A stretch of 64,000 nt of DNA. Origin: Paucibacter sp. KBW04. Its GTDB lineage: Bacteria; Pseudomonadota; Gammaproteobacteria; Burkholderiales; Burkholderiaceae_C. Below are positions 45,891 to 55,073 of this stretch, piece after piece. Every line of letters starts with the position of its first letter. Within the stretch, counting starts at the first letter, position 1. Made by a program: the position numbers and the translations under genes. Location of the stretch: the NCBI RefSeq assembly GCF_003852425.1, contig NZ_QAJN01000012.1, forward strand, positions 1-64,000, given 5' to 3'. Under the pieces are notes generated by a model. That model was not told where the DNA came from, made no database searches, and saw only the letters and a program-made list of their open reading frames with translations.

Positions 45891-47374
45891 GTGCGCAAGT
45901 CTCCGCGCCCCAAATCCAGTTCGACAACAGCTATGCCCGTGATCTGGTGGACCTGTATGTGGACTGGCAGCCCGCGGGCTCGCCCCGTCCCCAGCTGATT
46001 CGCCTCAACACAGTTCTGGCCGAGGAACTGGGACTGGACGCCCAGGCCATGGCCTCGCCGGCAGGTCTGGCCCTACTCGCCGGTAATCAAGTGCCTGCCG
46101 GGGCTCATCCTCTGGCCCAGGCCTATGCTGGCCATCAGTTCGGCCATTTCTCACCGCAACTGGGTGACGGCCGGGCCCTGCTGCTGGGTGAGGTGATCGA
46201 CACCCAGGGCTGCCGCCGCGACATCGCCTTCAAGGGCTCGGGGCGCACGCCGTTCTCGCGCGGTGGCGATGGCCTGGCCGCGCTGGGGCCGGTCTTGCGC
46301 GAGTACCTGCTGGGCGAGGCCATGCACGCGCTGGGCATCCCCACGACCCGCGCGCTGGCGGCCGTGGCCACCGGCGGGCAGGTGATGCGCGACCGTCTCT
46401 TGCCCGGCGCCATCCTGTGCCGGGTGGCGGCCAGCCATCTGCGCGTGGGCACTTTTGAATTCTTCGCCGCTCGGCAGGATGAAGAGAAGTTGAGGCGCTT
46501 GGCCGACTATGCGATTCATCGCCATGACCCGGCCTTAATCGAGCTACCCGAATCCGAGCGTTATGCCGGTTTGCTCGACGCCGTCATCCGTCGCCAAGCC
46601 GCCTTGATTGCACAGTGGATGGGCGTGGGCTTCATCCACGGGGTGATGAATACCGACAATATGACGATCTCGGGCGAGACCATCGATTACGGCCCCTGCG
46701 CCTTCATGGAGCATTACGACCCGCAGACGGTGTTCAGCTCCATCGACAGGGGCGGCCGCTATGCCTTTGGCAATCAGCCCAAGATCGCGCAATGGAATTT
46801 GGCCCGCTTTGCTGAGAGCTTGCTGCCGCTGATAGCCACCGATCAGGACCGCGCCCATGAGCGTGCCCTGGCATTGCTGCATTCCTTTGTGCCGCACTAC
46901 GAGCGTGAGTGGCGGGCGCTGCAACAGGCCAAGCTGGGCTTGAAGGGGCAGGGCGAGGCCGAGCTGGCGCTGGCCGCCGACTTCCTGGCTCTGCTGCAAA
47001 GCCATGCCCTCGACTACACCCTGGCGCACCGCCGCCTGGCCGATGCGGCTGCGGGCAATGAAGCGCCGCTGCGCCAGTTGTTCGGCACGGCCGAGCCCGA
47101 GCTGCAAGCCTGGTTGAGCCGCTGGTATGAGCTAACGCAGCATGGCGACGCACAGGCCAAGGCCATGCGCCGCGTCAACCCCATCTACATCCCGCGCAAT
47201 CACCAGGTCGAGGCGGCGCTGACGGCAGCGGTTGAGGCGAGTGACTTCGCCCCTTTCGAGCGCCTCTTGGAGGTGTTGGCCAAGCCCTTTGAGGAGCGGG
47301 CCGAAGACGCCGCGTACGCCGAGCCCGCTGCGGCCTCGGTGACGGCCTGCTACAAGACTTTCTGCGGCACCTGA
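45887..47374 (+). CDS. selO: Protein adenylyltransferase SelO (YdiU)
   Basis: A 495-residue pseudokinase-fold enzyme that AMPylates proteins in redox homeostasis. Family marks are [32 protein letters not shown]-like loop residues, the [36 protein letters not shown] segment (quoted in part), [23 protein letters not shown] with the metal-binding Asn/Asp, and the C-terminal YKTFCGT. In-line coupling with msrA, another oxidative-damage gene, fits a shared redox role. Confidence 0.93.
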   Translation: MSAQVSAPQIQFDNSYARDLVDLYVDWQPAGSPRPQLIRLNTVLAEELGLDAQAMASPAGLALLAGNQVPAGAHPLAQAYAGHQFGHFSPQLGDGRALLLGEVIDTQGCRRDIAFKGSGRTPFSRGGDGLAALGPVLREYLLGEAMHALGIPTTRALAAVATGGQVMRDRLLPGAILCRVAASHLRVGTFEFFAARQDEEKLRRLADYAIHRHDPALIELPESERYAGLLDAVIRRQAALIAQWMGVGFIHGVMNTDNMTISGETIDYGPCAFMEHYDPQTVFSSIDRGGRYAFGNQPKIAQWNLARFAESLLPLIATDQDRAHERALALLHSFVPHYEREWRALQQAKLGLKGQGEAELALAADFLALLQSHALDYTLAHRRLADAAAGNEAPLRQLFGTAEPELQAWLSRWYELTQHGDAQAKAMRRVNPIYIPRNHQVEAALTAAVEASDFAPFERLLEVLAKPFEERAEDAAYAEPAAASVTACYKTFCGT

Positions 47375-47480
47375 GCCAGGAACTTGTCCGCAAATAGCCT
47401 GGGTCGGCTGGCGGGCGCTGGGTAATTCTTCGCCGGCTTGGGTGGCGCCGCTAGCCACCCAGCGGCGGATCTTCTTCACG

Positions 47481-47514
47481 AAAAAAAGCCGCCGGGCTTT
47501 GCAGCGCGGCGGCT
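47481..47514 (-). terminator. Intrinsic terminator of rne
   Basis: On the - strand AAGCCGCCG pairs with the mirrored CGGCGGCTT and is followed by a run of seven Ts (AAAAAAA at 47481-47487 on the + strand). It lies 68 bp past the rne stop. A second hairpin, GGGTGGC/GCCACCC, is at about 47440-47461, between it and selO. Confidence 0.8.
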
Positions 47515-47581
47515 TGATCGATCAGAAGTCCAGCTCAAGCTGGACTTGCTGCTGTTCCGGGCCTTGGGCCCGGGGGTGCTT

Positions 47582-50500
47582 TCAGGCTTCGAAAGGCAGC
47601 TTGATCTGGGCCAGATCCTTGCGGGTCTCGACCAGCACCAGCGGGCCTTCGTCGAGCACCACCACGGGCTTGGGCTCGCGGGGCACATGGACGGGCTTAG
47701 GCTCGGCCGCAATCGCTTCCTGCGCGGCGCGGATCTTCTCGGCATCCGAGTTGACCCACTGCAGACCGCTGCCGGCGGCAATGGCTTGCAGCTCATCAAT
47801 GGCCAGCACAAAAGCCGGTTGCGCAGGGGCTGCGGGAGCGGCCACGGGTGCAGCGACTTCGGCAACCACGACCGCTGCGGCGGCCACAGGAGCGGCGATC
47901 GGCGCGGCAACGCTGGCGGCGGGAGCTTCCACCACCGGGCTGCTCGTCACTTCGGCAGCAGGCGCTGCGGCGGCTTCCGTGCCCGTGCTCAGGGGCAGGG
48001 CGGCTTGCTCTTGCGTGCCGGCCTCATCGGCCGGGCGCTCGGCGCGCTCGCCACGTTCGCCACGCTCGCGCCTAGGGCCACGATCGCGGCCGCGATTGCG
48101 TCCACCACGGCCGCCACGGCCCTCAGTTGCATCACCGGCTTCGCCAGTTTCAGCGGCTTCGCCAGACTCATTGCCTTCCACGCCTTCGGCTTGGCTGCCG
48201 GCTGCTTGGTTCTCGGCATTGGCGTCCTGAGCTTCGCTGCCTTCGACCGCCTGGCCTTCCTCACGCTCGCGACCATTGCGACGACGACGACGGCCGCGGC
48301 CTTGACGCTCCTCGTTGCTGGCGCCGTTGTCGGCGTTGCCGTCACCCTCGGTCTGTGCGACTTGCAGGTTCTGGCTGTCGACAAAGCCCGGGGCTTCCTG
48401 GGCGGCGTTCAGTTGCTGCTGTGTTTGCTCGTCGGCAGCACGCTCGGCGCGAGGCTGACGCTCGCCACGGGGGCGGCGGCCGCCTTCCACGCGCTCGCCG
48501 CCACGGTCTGCACGGTCATTGCGTTGGGTTTGCTCGTTAGCGGCTTGGCCTTCGGGCTTGGCTTCGCTGCCGCGCTCGGCACGGGGTTCACCGCGGCGGT
48601 TGCCGTTGCGATCACCACGCTCAGGGCGTTCCGCGCGCTCGGGGCGTTGGCCTTCGGGGCGCTCACCGCGGGCTTCTTGCGGCTTGCCGCCTTCGCGGTT
48701 GGCATCACGGTTGGCATCGCGGCCACCTTCACGCTTGGCATTGCGATCACCGCGCTCGCTGCGTTCCGCACCGGCGCGCTCGCCACCACGGCCACGGCCG
48801 TCGCGACCCTCACGACCTTCGCGGCCACCGCGAGCACCGTCACGGCCACCTTCGCGCTTGCTGCGCTCACCGCGCTCGCCACGCTCAGACTTGTCGCCAG
48901 CGGCGGGCTTGCTTTCCGTCTTGGCCGGGGCGGCTGCCGGTGCGGGCGCGCCGAACAAACCCTTCAGCCAGCTGAAGAAGCCACCGCTGTTGGCGGGGGC
49001 TGCGGCTGCCGGGGCGGCGCTGGCCTTGGCTGCTTCGGTCTTGGCCGGGGCTGCCGAGGGCATGGGCGCGGGTTGCTCGGGCAGGATGCCCTTGATCACC
49101 GGCTCTTGCTTGCTGCGGCCCTTGTCCGAATCGCTGCGCCGGGTGATGCCCACCTCGTCTTGCTGCTCTTCGATCATGGTGTAGCTGGCTTGCAGGTTTT
49201 CCAGACGGGGGTCGTCGTGGCGCAGGCGTTCCAGCTTGTAGTTGGGCGTTTCCAGATGCTTGTTGGGCACCAGCAGCACGGTGACGCGTTGCTTCAACTC
49301 GATCTTGGTGATCTCGGTGCGCTTCTCATTCAGCAAGAAGGAGGTCACTTCCACCGGCACCTGCACGTGCACGGCGGCGGTGTTGTCCTTCATGGACTCT
49401 TCCTGAACCATGCGCAGGATCTGCAGCGCCGAGGACTCGGTGTCGCGGATGTGGCCGGTGCCGTTGCAACGCGGGCAGGTGATGTGGTTGCCTTCGCTCA
49501 GGGACGGGCGCAGGCGCTGACGCGAGAGCTCCAGCAGGCCGAACTTGCTGATGGAGGCGAACTGCACGCGGGCACGGTCCTGGCGCAGGGCATCGCGCAG
49601 GCGTTGCTCGACCTCGCGGCGGTTTTTGGACTCCTCCATATCGATGAAGTCCACCACGATCAGGCCGCCCAGGTCGCGCAAGCGCATCTGGCGCGCGATT
49701 TCATCGGCGGCTTCGAGGTTGGTACGGGTAGCGGTTTCTTCGATATCGCCGCCCCGGGTGGAGCGAGCCGAGTTGACGTCCACCGAAACCAGGGCTTCGG
49801 TGTGGTCGATCACGATGGCGCCGCCCGAAGGCAGGTTGACGGTGCGGCTGAAGGCGGTTTCGATCTGGTGTTCGATCTGGAAACGGCTGAACAGCGGTGC
49901 GTCGTCGCGATAGCGCTTCACGCGATGGCCTTGATCGGGCATCACGTGGTTCATGAACTGGTGGGCCTGTTCGAACAGGTCGTCGGTGTCGATCAGGATT
50001 TCACCAACATCAGCGGTGAAGTAGTCGCGGATCGCGCGAATCACCAGGCTGGATTCCTGGTAGATCAGGTAGGCGCCCTTGCCGCCCTTGGCCGCATCGT
50101 CGATGGCGGTCCAGAGCTTGAGCATGTAGTTCAGGTCCCACTGCAGTTCGGCGGCGGAGCGGCCGATGCCTGCGGTGCGAGCGATCAAGCTCATGCCCTT
50201 GGGGTATTCGAGCTGGTCGAGGTTTTCCTTCAGCTCTTCGCGGTCTTCGCCCTCGATGCGGCGCGAAACGCCACCACCGCGGGGGTTGTTAGGCATCAGC
50301 ACCAGATAGCGGCCGGCCAGCGAGACGAAGGTGGTCAGGGCTGCGCCCTTGTTGCCACGCTCTTCTTTTTCGACCTGGACCAGCAGTTCCTGGCCTTCCT
50401 TGATCGCATCCTGCACGCGGGCGGTGCGCACGTCCACGCCTTCGCGGAAGTACTGGCGGGCGATTTCCTTGAAGGGCAGGAAGCCGTGGCGGTCTTCGCC

Positions 50501-50680
50501 GTAGTCGACAAAACAGGCTTCGAGCGAGGGCTCGACCCGGGTCACGACGGCTTTGTAGATATTGCCTTTGCGCTGCTCACGGCCTTCGATTTCGGTCTCG
50601 AAGTCCAGCAGCTTTTGGCCATCAACGATTGCGAGGCGCCGCTCTTCGGGCTGCGTCGCATTGATCAGCATGCGTTTCAT
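47582..50680 (-). CDS. rne: Ribonuclease E
   Basis: A 1032-residue endoribonuclease, the core of the RNA degradosome. The N-terminal half has an S1 domain ([23 protein letters not shown], quoted in part), the catalytic Asp in [12 protein letters not shown] and the second in [11 protein letters not shown], and the zinc-link CPRCNGTGH. The C-terminal half is disordered and rich in Arg, Glu, Gly and later Ala/Val, with a conserved last segment ([13 protein letters not shown]). The ATG at 50680 ([10 protein letters not shown]) has GAGGAG 8 bp upstream and is preferred to the two codons further out. Divergent from rluC across a structured 730-bp gap. The opposite strand is also open for 1081 codons, which is an artefact of codon bias. 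Confidence 0.95.
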   Translation of the reverse strand: MKRMLINATQPEERRLAIVDGQKLLDFETEIEGREQRKGNIYKAVVTRVEPSLEACFVDYGEDRHGFLPFKEIARQYFREGVDVRTARVQDAIKEGQELLVQVEKEERGNKGAALTTFVSLAGRYLVLMPNNPRGGGVSRRIEGEDREELKENLDQLEYPKGMSLIARTAGIGRSAAELQWDLNYMLKLWTAIDDAAKGGKGAYLIYQESSLVIRAIRDYFTADVGEILIDTDDLFEQAHQFMNHVMPDQGHRVKRYRDDAPLFSRFQIEHQIETAFSRTVNLPSGGAIVIDHTEALVSVDVNSARSTRGGDIEETATRTNLEAADEIARQMRLRDLGGLIVVDFIDMEESKNRREVEQRLRDALRQDRARVQFASISKFGLLELSRQRLRPSLSEGNHITCPRCNGTGHIRDTESSALQILRMVQEESMKDNTAAVHVQVPVEVTSFLLNEKRTEITKIELKQRVTVLLVPNKHLETPNYKLERLRHDDPRLENLQASYTMIEEQQDEVGITRRSDSDKGRSKQEPVIKGILPEQPAPMPSAAPAKTEAAKASAAPAAAAPANSGGFFSWLKGLFGAPAPAAAPAKTESKPAAGDKSERGERGERSKREGGRDGARGGREGREGRDGRGRGGERAGAERSERGDRNAKREGGRDANRDANREGGKPQEARGERPEGQRPERAERPERGDRNGNRRGEPRAERGSEAKPEGQAANEQTQRNDRADRGGERVEGGRRPRGERQPRAERAADEQTQQQLNAAQEAPGFVDSQNLQVAQTEGDGNADNGASNEERQGRGRRRRRNGREREEGQAVEGSEAQDANAENQAAGSQAEGVEGNESGEAAETGEAGDATEGRGGRGGRNRGRDRGPRRERGERGERAERPADEAGTQEQAALPLSTGTEAAAAPAAEVTSSPVVEAPAASVAAPIAAPVAAAAVVVAEVAAPVAAPAAPAQPAFVLAIDELQAIAAGSGLQWVNSDAEKIRAAQEAIAAEPKPVHVPREPKPVVVLDEGPLVLVETRKDLAQIKLPFEA

Positions 50681-51074
50681 TGACATCACTCCTCGCGCGC
50701 ACAGCCGGTTGGCGGTTCAGGCCAGCCCGGGGCGCGCAGCATCACGAAGCCGCCCAAGCGAAAAAGTGCTTGCGCGGCAACACCAGATGCACGGGCAATG
50801 TTGAGGAACCGAGGAAGGAATCGCCCTGGACTGACCGTTCAACCGATGTCGTTTGCCGATATCGATCAGGAGGTCAGCGTTGGCGCGTGCGGCGTGACTT
50901 GCTTTGTTACTAGCCGATCCCGTGAACACGCCGCTCGGACCTGGGTCCGATGATGCGGCGCGGCCCGGCCACGGCGACGCGCTGCAGCCTCGCCGGCGTC
51001 TGGCCGGGGCTGCACACGGGTGCGGTGGGGGGTGAGGGGAGAGGAGGGGAACATCTGCGATGAAGTCGGCCGCT

Positions 51075-51115
51075 AATTCCAGATGGTCGGACCATGGGTC
51101 GACCCGCCTGGAATT
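51075..51115 (-). promoter_or_regulatory. Three-way-junction RNA element in the rne 5' region
   Basis: An outer 8-bp stem, AATTCCAG (51075-51082) with CTGGAATT (51108-51115), encloses two hairpins with almost no unpaired bases: ATGGT/ACCAT (51083-51095) and GGG-TCGA-CCC (51096-51105). On the rne strand it lies about 395 nt before the rne start codon. In E. coli a structured rne 5' UTR of about 360 nt mediates autoregulation; a similar role is inferred. Confidence 0.5.
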
Positions 51116-51214
51116 CTTAAAAACCTTGTCTGTACCCAGCAGCGCCAGATCCATCTCTGGGCCCTGCTCGGTGTGGTTCGTTCTACATTGCTCTGCCGCG
51201 CTGCGCCAGGAGCC

Positions 51215-51302
51215 GCCTTGTCACTTGGGGACAAGGCCCTCTCCCAGTCGATGCGCGTTGCATCACCTTTTGTTGTTCGGGGCAAACATAACATCTGCCC
51301 CG
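51215..51302. repeat. Two further perfect inverted repeats in the rne-rluC gap
   Basis: GCCTTGTC (51215-51222) with GACAAGGC (51230-51237), 7-nt loop; and CGGGGCA (51278-51284) with TGCCCCG (51296-51302), 11-nt loop. They may be RNA hairpins of the rne leader or operator sites. The rest of 50681-51413 shows no coding gene and no clear promoter. Confidence 0.45.
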
Positions 51303-51413
51303 ACTCACCACCTGCTCACCGTAGCCATATTTGAAGTTCTATACAGCCCTTCGCCGGGTCATGCCCCGCGCCGGGTAAAATTAGACAAATCAAATACTTA
51401 CGGCGGTTACGTG

Positions 51414-52574
51414 GTGAGCAACATTATAAGGGCGAAAGCCAGCGCGCCTGCCGCCGCGAAAACCCGAAGAATGGGCGGACAAAGCGGCGCAGTTCAGTCG
51501 CCGGGCAAAGCATTGCGCGGTGAGCGCGTACCAACTTCCAAGCCCAAAGCAGCGCTTCCTCGGCCTGTTTTGGCTGCGCAAGCGCCGTCTCCGGCCGCCG
51601 TCCCGGCGCCGGCGCCCGTGGTTCGGCGCGTGCTTGTCGACGAAGGCTCGGCGGGGCAGCGCCTGGATAACTTCTTGCTGCGCGAACTCAAGGGCGTGCC
51701 CAAAACGCATGTCTACCGCGTCATCCGGGCCGGTGAGGTGCGGGTCAACAAGGGCCGTGCCCATGCCGAAACCCGCCTGGAGCTGGGGGATGAGGTGCGC
51801 ATACCGCCCGTGCGTCTGCCCGAGCGGGTGGTGGAGGAGGCCAAGGCCTTTGTGCCGGCACGCGAGTTCCCCATCGTGTTCGAGGACGATCATCTGCTGG
51901 CCGTCAACAAGCCGGCCGGCGTGGCCGTGCATGGCGGCTCGGGCGTCAGCTTCGGGGTGATCGAGCAGCTGCGTCAGGCGCGGCCGCAGGCCAAGTTCCT
52001 GGAATTGGTGCACCGCCTGGACAAAGAGACCTCCGGCCTGCTGCTGATCGCAAAAAAGCGCAGCGCCTTGGTGGACTTGCAAGACCAGTTCCGCGAACGC
52101 GAAACGGGCAAGACCTATGCGGCCCTGGTGTTGGGCGAGTGGCCGGAGAACAAAAAAGTCATCGACGTGCCCTTGCTCAAGTTCATAGGCAGCGATGGCG
52201 AACGCTGGGTGAGGGCGGTGGAGAACTCGCACGACCCGCATGCCGAACAGGCCAAGCGCTCGATCAGCCTGGTCAAAGTGGCGCAGCGCCTGCAAGGCCA
52301 TAGCCTGCTGGATGTGACCATCAAGACCGGCCGCACCCACCAGATCCGGGTCCATCTGGCCCATGCCGGCCACGTCATCCTGGGTGACCCCAAGTACGGG
52401 GACTTTGAGCACAACCGGGCCATGGCGCGTGGCGCGCACAAATTCGACCGCATGTTTTTGCACGCCAAGCGTCTGCGCTTTGTGCACCCGGCCAGCAAGC
52501 AGGAGATCGAGTTGATGGCGCCGCTGCCCGAGGAATGCGCGCAGCTGCTGAGTGAGTTGAGCCTCAAAAAGTAA
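51414..52574 (+). CDS. rluC: 23S rRNA pseudouridine synthase RluC
   Basis: A roughly 386-residue RluA-family enzyme that makes pseudouridines 955, 2504 and 2580 in 23S rRNA. It has an S4 RNA-binding domain (SAGQRLDNFLLRELKGVPKTHVYRVI region), the catalytic Asp in LVHRLDKETSGLLLIAKK, and TIKTGRTHQIRVHLAHAGHVILGD. The first 90 or so residues are a low-complexity Ala/Pro tail. I choose the GTG at 51414 (MSNIIRAKAS). The frame is open to 51060 but that part does not look like protein, and an ATG at 51471 is also possible. A TAAAAT hexamer at 51376-51381 may be its -10 box. Confidence 0.88.
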   Translation: MSNIIRAKASAPAAAKTRRMGGQSGAVQSPGKALRGERVPTSKPKAALPRPVLAAQAPSPAAVPAPAPVVRRVLVDEGSAGQRLDNFLLRELKGVPKTHVYRVIRAGEVRVNKGRAHAETRLELGDEVRIPPVRLPERVVEEAKAFVPAREFPIVFEDDHLLAVNKPAGVAVHGGSGVSFGVIEQLRQARPQAKFLELVHRLDKETSGLLLIAKKRSALVDLQDQFRERETGKTYAALVLGEWPENKKVIDVPLLKFIGSDGERWVRAVENSHDPHAEQAKRSISLVKVAQRLQGHSLLDVTIKTGRTHQIRVHLAHAGHVILGDPKYGDFEHNRAMARGAHKFDRMFLHAKRLRFVHPASKQEIELMAPLPEECAQLLSELSLKK

Positions 52575-52584
52575 TCTAGACAAG

Positions 52585-53244
52585 ATGCGTCCCCAACGAT
52601 TCGATCTGATCGCCTTCGACTGGGATGGCACCCTGTTCGATTCCACCGCCCTGATCACCCGCAGCATCCAGGCTGCGGCCGAGGATCTGGGCCTGCCCCG
52701 GCCCAGCGAACAGCAGGCCAGCTATGTGATCGGCATGGGCTTGCAGGCCGCGCTGGCCCACGCCGTGCCCGGCTTGGACCCCAGCCGCTATCCCGAGATG
52801 GGCCAGCGCTTTCGCACGCACTACCTGGCCGCTCAGCATGAGTTGACCCTGTTCCAAGGCACGCTGGAGATGCTGACGGCGCTCAAGGCCCGCCATCACT
52901 GGCTGGCCGTGGCCACGGGCAAGAGCCGTCGTGGCCTGGACGAGGCCTTGCAGACGGTGGAGTTGCGCGGCGTCTTCGACGGCACACGCACGGCTGATGA
53001 GACGGCCGGCAAACCCAATCCCACCATGTTGCTGGAGCTGATGCGCGAGTTTGGCGTCGAGCCCGAGCGCACCCTGATGATTGGCGACACCACCCACGAT
53101 CTGCAGCTGGCCTTGAATGCCGGCGCCGCCAGCGTGGGCGTCAGCTATGGCGCCCACGATGCCAACACCTTTGCCGATTTGAGTCCCTTGCATGTGGCGC
53201 ATTCGGTGCCCGATTTACACGACTGGTTGCTCCGCCATGCCTGA
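52585..53244 (+). CDS. HAD-superfamily hydrolase, phosphoglycolate-phosphatase-like
   Basis: A 219-residue HAD subfamily IA enzyme with motif I DWDGTLFDST, motif II VATGKSRRGL, the Lys in AGKPNPTMLLELM, and motif IV MIGDTTHDLQLALNAG. Cap domain is alpha-helical. Physiological substrate unknown. It starts 11 bp after rluC, as in many Burkholderiales, and overlaps the Rieske gene by 8 bp. Confidence 0.88.
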   Translation: MRPQRFDLIAFDWDGTLFDSTALITRSIQAAAEDLGLPRPSEQQASYVIGMGLQAALAHAVPGLDPSRYPEMGQRFRTHYLAAQHELTLFQGTLEMLTALKARHHWLAVATGKSRRGLDEALQTVELRGVFDGTRTADETAGKPNPTMLLELMREFGVEPERTLMIGDTTHDLQLALNAGAASVGVSYGAHDANTFADLSPLHVAHSVPDLHDWLLRHA

Positions 53245-53629
53245 TCAAGACAAAGCCGCTGTGCCGGCCATCGCGCTCTGCGCCTCCGAGGAATTGCAGG
53301 AGCGCGGCCGCGCTCACAGCTTTGATGTGCTGCAGTATCGCGAGCCCGCCCGCGCCTTCGCCCTGCGCTTTGAAGGCCAGGTCGTGGCCTATCTGAACCG
53401 CTGCGCCCATGTGCCCACCGAGATGGATTGGCAGGAGGGCGAGTTCCTCGATCGCGACAAAAAATACATCATGTGTTCCATCCACGGCGCGGTCTATGAC
53501 CCGCTGACCGGGCGCTGCGTGACCGGCATGTGCGGCCGCATGGGCCTGACCAAGATCGAGGTGCAGGAACGCGAGGGTCAGGTCTATTGGTATCCTTCTC
53601 GCGATACCAAGCCGGTTTTTGAAGATTGA
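53237..53629 (+). CDS. Rieske [2Fe-2S] domain protein
   Basis: A 130-residue stand-alone Rieske protein with the cluster ligands in CAHVPTEMDW (Cys-X-His) and CSIHGAVYDPLTGRC (Cys-X2-His). It resembles small ferredoxin components of dioxygenase-type systems, but no partner reductase or oxygenase is nearby, so its electron partner is unknown. Start at ATG 53237, overlapping the HAD stop. Confidence 0.88.
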   Translation: MPDQDKAAVPAIALCASEELQERGRAHSFDVLQYREPARAFALRFEGQVVAYLNRCAHVPTEMDWQEGEFLDRDKKYIMCSIHGAVYDPLTGRCVTGMCGRMGLTKIEVQEREGQVYWYPSRDTKPVFED

Positions 53630-53666
53630 ACGAATAACGAAATTGCCTGGAAGTTAGAGCGTATCC

Positions 53667-54704
53667 ATGAACCCAAACGATGATCTGCCGCCGGCCATGC
53701 CGGACCCCGTCCTGCCGGCCGCAGCACAGACGAGCCCCGAGCCGACCGAGCCGGCACCTGCCCAGGCCAAGACTGGGGTGGCCGGCTACGAGGCCGTGCT
53801 GGTTCAGTTCGCGCGCGAGTACATGCAAGATCGCCGCAGCGAGCGCCGCTGGCGCACCTTCACCCGCATGTTTTGGCTGGCCTTGCTGGTGTTTGTGGGC
53901 TGGGCCCTGTTCTCGCAGCAGCACCACCACACCACGACGTCCAGCACGCCGCACACGGCCCTGGTCGAGGTGCGCGGCGAGATCGCAGCCGATACCGAGG
54001 CCAGCGCCGAGCTGCTGCTCTCGGCCCTGAAGCAGGCTTTTGAAGACCCGGGCTCGCAGGCCGTGGTCTTGCGCATCAACTCGCCCGGTGGCAGCCCGGT
54101 GCAGGCCGGCATCGTTTACGACGAGCTCAAGCGCCTGAAGGCCAAGCATGACAAGAAGGTCTATGCCGTGGTGGAAGAGATGTGCGCCTCTGGCGCCTAC
54201 TACATCGCTGCCGGTGCCGATGAGATTTATGTGGACAAGGCCTCGGTGGTGGGCTCCATCGGCGTGCTGATGGACGGCTTCGGCTTCACTGGCCTGATGA
54301 ACAAGCTGGGCGTGGAGCGCCGCTTGATGACGGCCGGCGAGAACAAAGCCATGCTGGACCCCTTCAGCAGCGTCAGCCCCAAACAGCAAGCCTATGCCCA
54401 GGCCATGCTGGATCAGATTCATCAGCAGTTCATCGCCGTCGTGCGTGAGGGCCGCGGCAAGCGCCTGCATGAAACGCCGGAAATCTTCTCCGGCCTGTTC
54501 TGGAACGGCGAGCAGGCCGTCAAGCTGGGATTGGCTGACGCCATGGGCAATCTGGACTTTGTGGCCCGCGAGGTCGTCAAGGCCGAAGAGGTGGTGGACT
54601 ACACCCCGCGTGACAACGTCGCCGAACGCCTGGCCAAGCGCTTTGGGGCGGCCATGGGCGAGGGCGCCATCAAGGCGGTTCGCCAGCTGCCCGCGCTGCA
54701 TTGA
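53667..54704 (+). CDS. sppA: Signal peptide peptidase SppA-like S49 protease
   Basis: A 345-residue inner-membrane protease. One TM helix at about residues 68-88 (FTRMFWLALLVFVGWALF) follows a Pro/Ala-rich cytoplasmic tail. The S49 core has INSPGGSPVQAG, the nucleophile Ser in CASGAYYIAAGADEIYVDKASVVGSIGVLMDG (quoted in overlapping part) and the catalytic Lys nearby. It digests cleaved signal peptides. A 13-bp terminator stem follows. Confidence 0.88.
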   Translation: MNPNDDLPPAMPDPVLPAAAQTSPEPTEPAPAQAKTGVAGYEAVLVQFAREYMQDRRSERRWRTFTRMFWLALLVFVGWALFSQQHHHTTTSSTPHTALVEVRGEIAADTEASAELLLSALKQAFEDPGSQAVVLRINSPGGSPVQAGIVYDELKRLKAKHDKKVYAVVEEMCASGAYYIAAGADEIYVDKASVVGSIGVLMDGFGFTGLMNKLGVERRLMTAGENKAMLDPFSSVSPKQQAYAQAMLDQIHQQFIAVVREGRGKRLHETPEIFSGLFWNGEQAVKLGLADAMGNLDFVAREVVKAEEVVDYTPRDNVAERLAKRFGAAMGEGAIKAVRQLPALH

Positions 54705-54726
54705 TTTAGTTTTTATATTCGGCCTT

Positions 54727-54768
54727 CAGCAGGGCCCGCTTCGCAAGAGGCGGGCCCTGCTGTCGTTT
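54727..54768 (+). terminator. Strong intrinsic terminator after sppA
   Basis: A 13-bp perfect stem, CAGCAGGGCCCGC (54727-54739) with GCGGGCCCTGCTG (54750-54762), is followed by TCGTTTTG. It isolates the rluC-sppA unit from the kdp operon. Confidence 0.85.
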
Positions 54769-54789
54769 TGACGCGCTCTTTATGAAATC

Positions 54790-54845
54790 TTGATACCGGC
54801 CCCTGCAGCTTCTACAGCAATCTGAGGCGTCAATTTTTATCCTCC
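54790..54845 (+). promoter_or_regulatory. Candidate kdp promoter region with T-rich box
   Basis: TTGATA (54790-54795) and TACAGC (54813-54818) are 17 bp apart. Downstream is CAATTTTTATCC (54831-54842), similar to the T-rich KdpE site CATTTTTATA of E. coli. The relative order is unusual, so the true start may be further right. Confidence 0.35.
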
Positions 54846-54875
54846 TGAGCATCTCAACAGTTTTGTGAGCATGCA

Positions 54876-54986
54876 ATGGATTGGATCTTTTTGGGCTTGA
54901 GCGCCGCGCTCTTTGCCCTGATGTTGGGCCTGGCGGTTCTGGGTGATCGCCTGGGTGATCGCCAAGCTGGGGGTGCCAAGGAATGA
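54876..54986 (+). CDS. 36-residue single-TM protein preceding kdpF
   Basis: This ORF (MDWIFLGLSAALFALMLGLA then [16 protein letters not shown]) is one hydrophobic helix followed by a short charged tail. Its stop overlaps the kdpF start (ATGA), so it is the first gene of the kdp operon. It resembles KdpF in size and topology but not in sequence. A second small subunit or an assembly factor of the Kdp pump is a reasonable guess; no family was recognised. Ribosome site is weak (GTGAG). It is too short for routine gene finders. Confidence 0.6.
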   Translation: MDWIFLGLSAALFALMLGLAVLGDRLGDRQAGGAKE

Positions 54987-55072
54987 GCGCGCTCTATCTC
55001 TTGAGCGGCCTGGCTGCCGCCGGCCTGTTCGTGTATCTGGTCTACGCGCTCTTGCGCGCCGAGGAGTTCTGA
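54983..55072 (+). CDS. kdpF: K+-transporting ATPase small subunit KdpF
   Basis: A 29-residue single-TM peptide ending [10 protein letters not shown], very close in layout to E. coli KdpF (29 residues, ending VYALINAEAF). KdpF stabilises the KdpABC complex in the inner membrane. It overlaps the preceding small ORF by 4 bp, and kdpA begins one base after its stop, with GAGGAG inside the kdpF end serving as ribosome site. Confidence 0.85.
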   Translation: MSALYLLSGLAAAGLFVYLVYALLRAEEF

Positions 55073-55073
55073 T

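Noticed and set aside
47438-50683. A 1081-codon + strand open frame exactly opposite rne
   Set aside because: Its translation is a run of Ala/Gly/Leu/His-rich low-complexity sequence without family motifs, while the - strand encodes a textbook RNase E. Long antisense frames are common in GC-rich genes with strong third-base bias.
51060-51413. N-terminal extension of the rluC frame by 118 codons
   Set aside because: The segment contains the palindromic leader elements and reads as non-protein-like Ser/Pro/Cys/His mixture; RluC homologues do not have it. GTG at 51414 is preferred.
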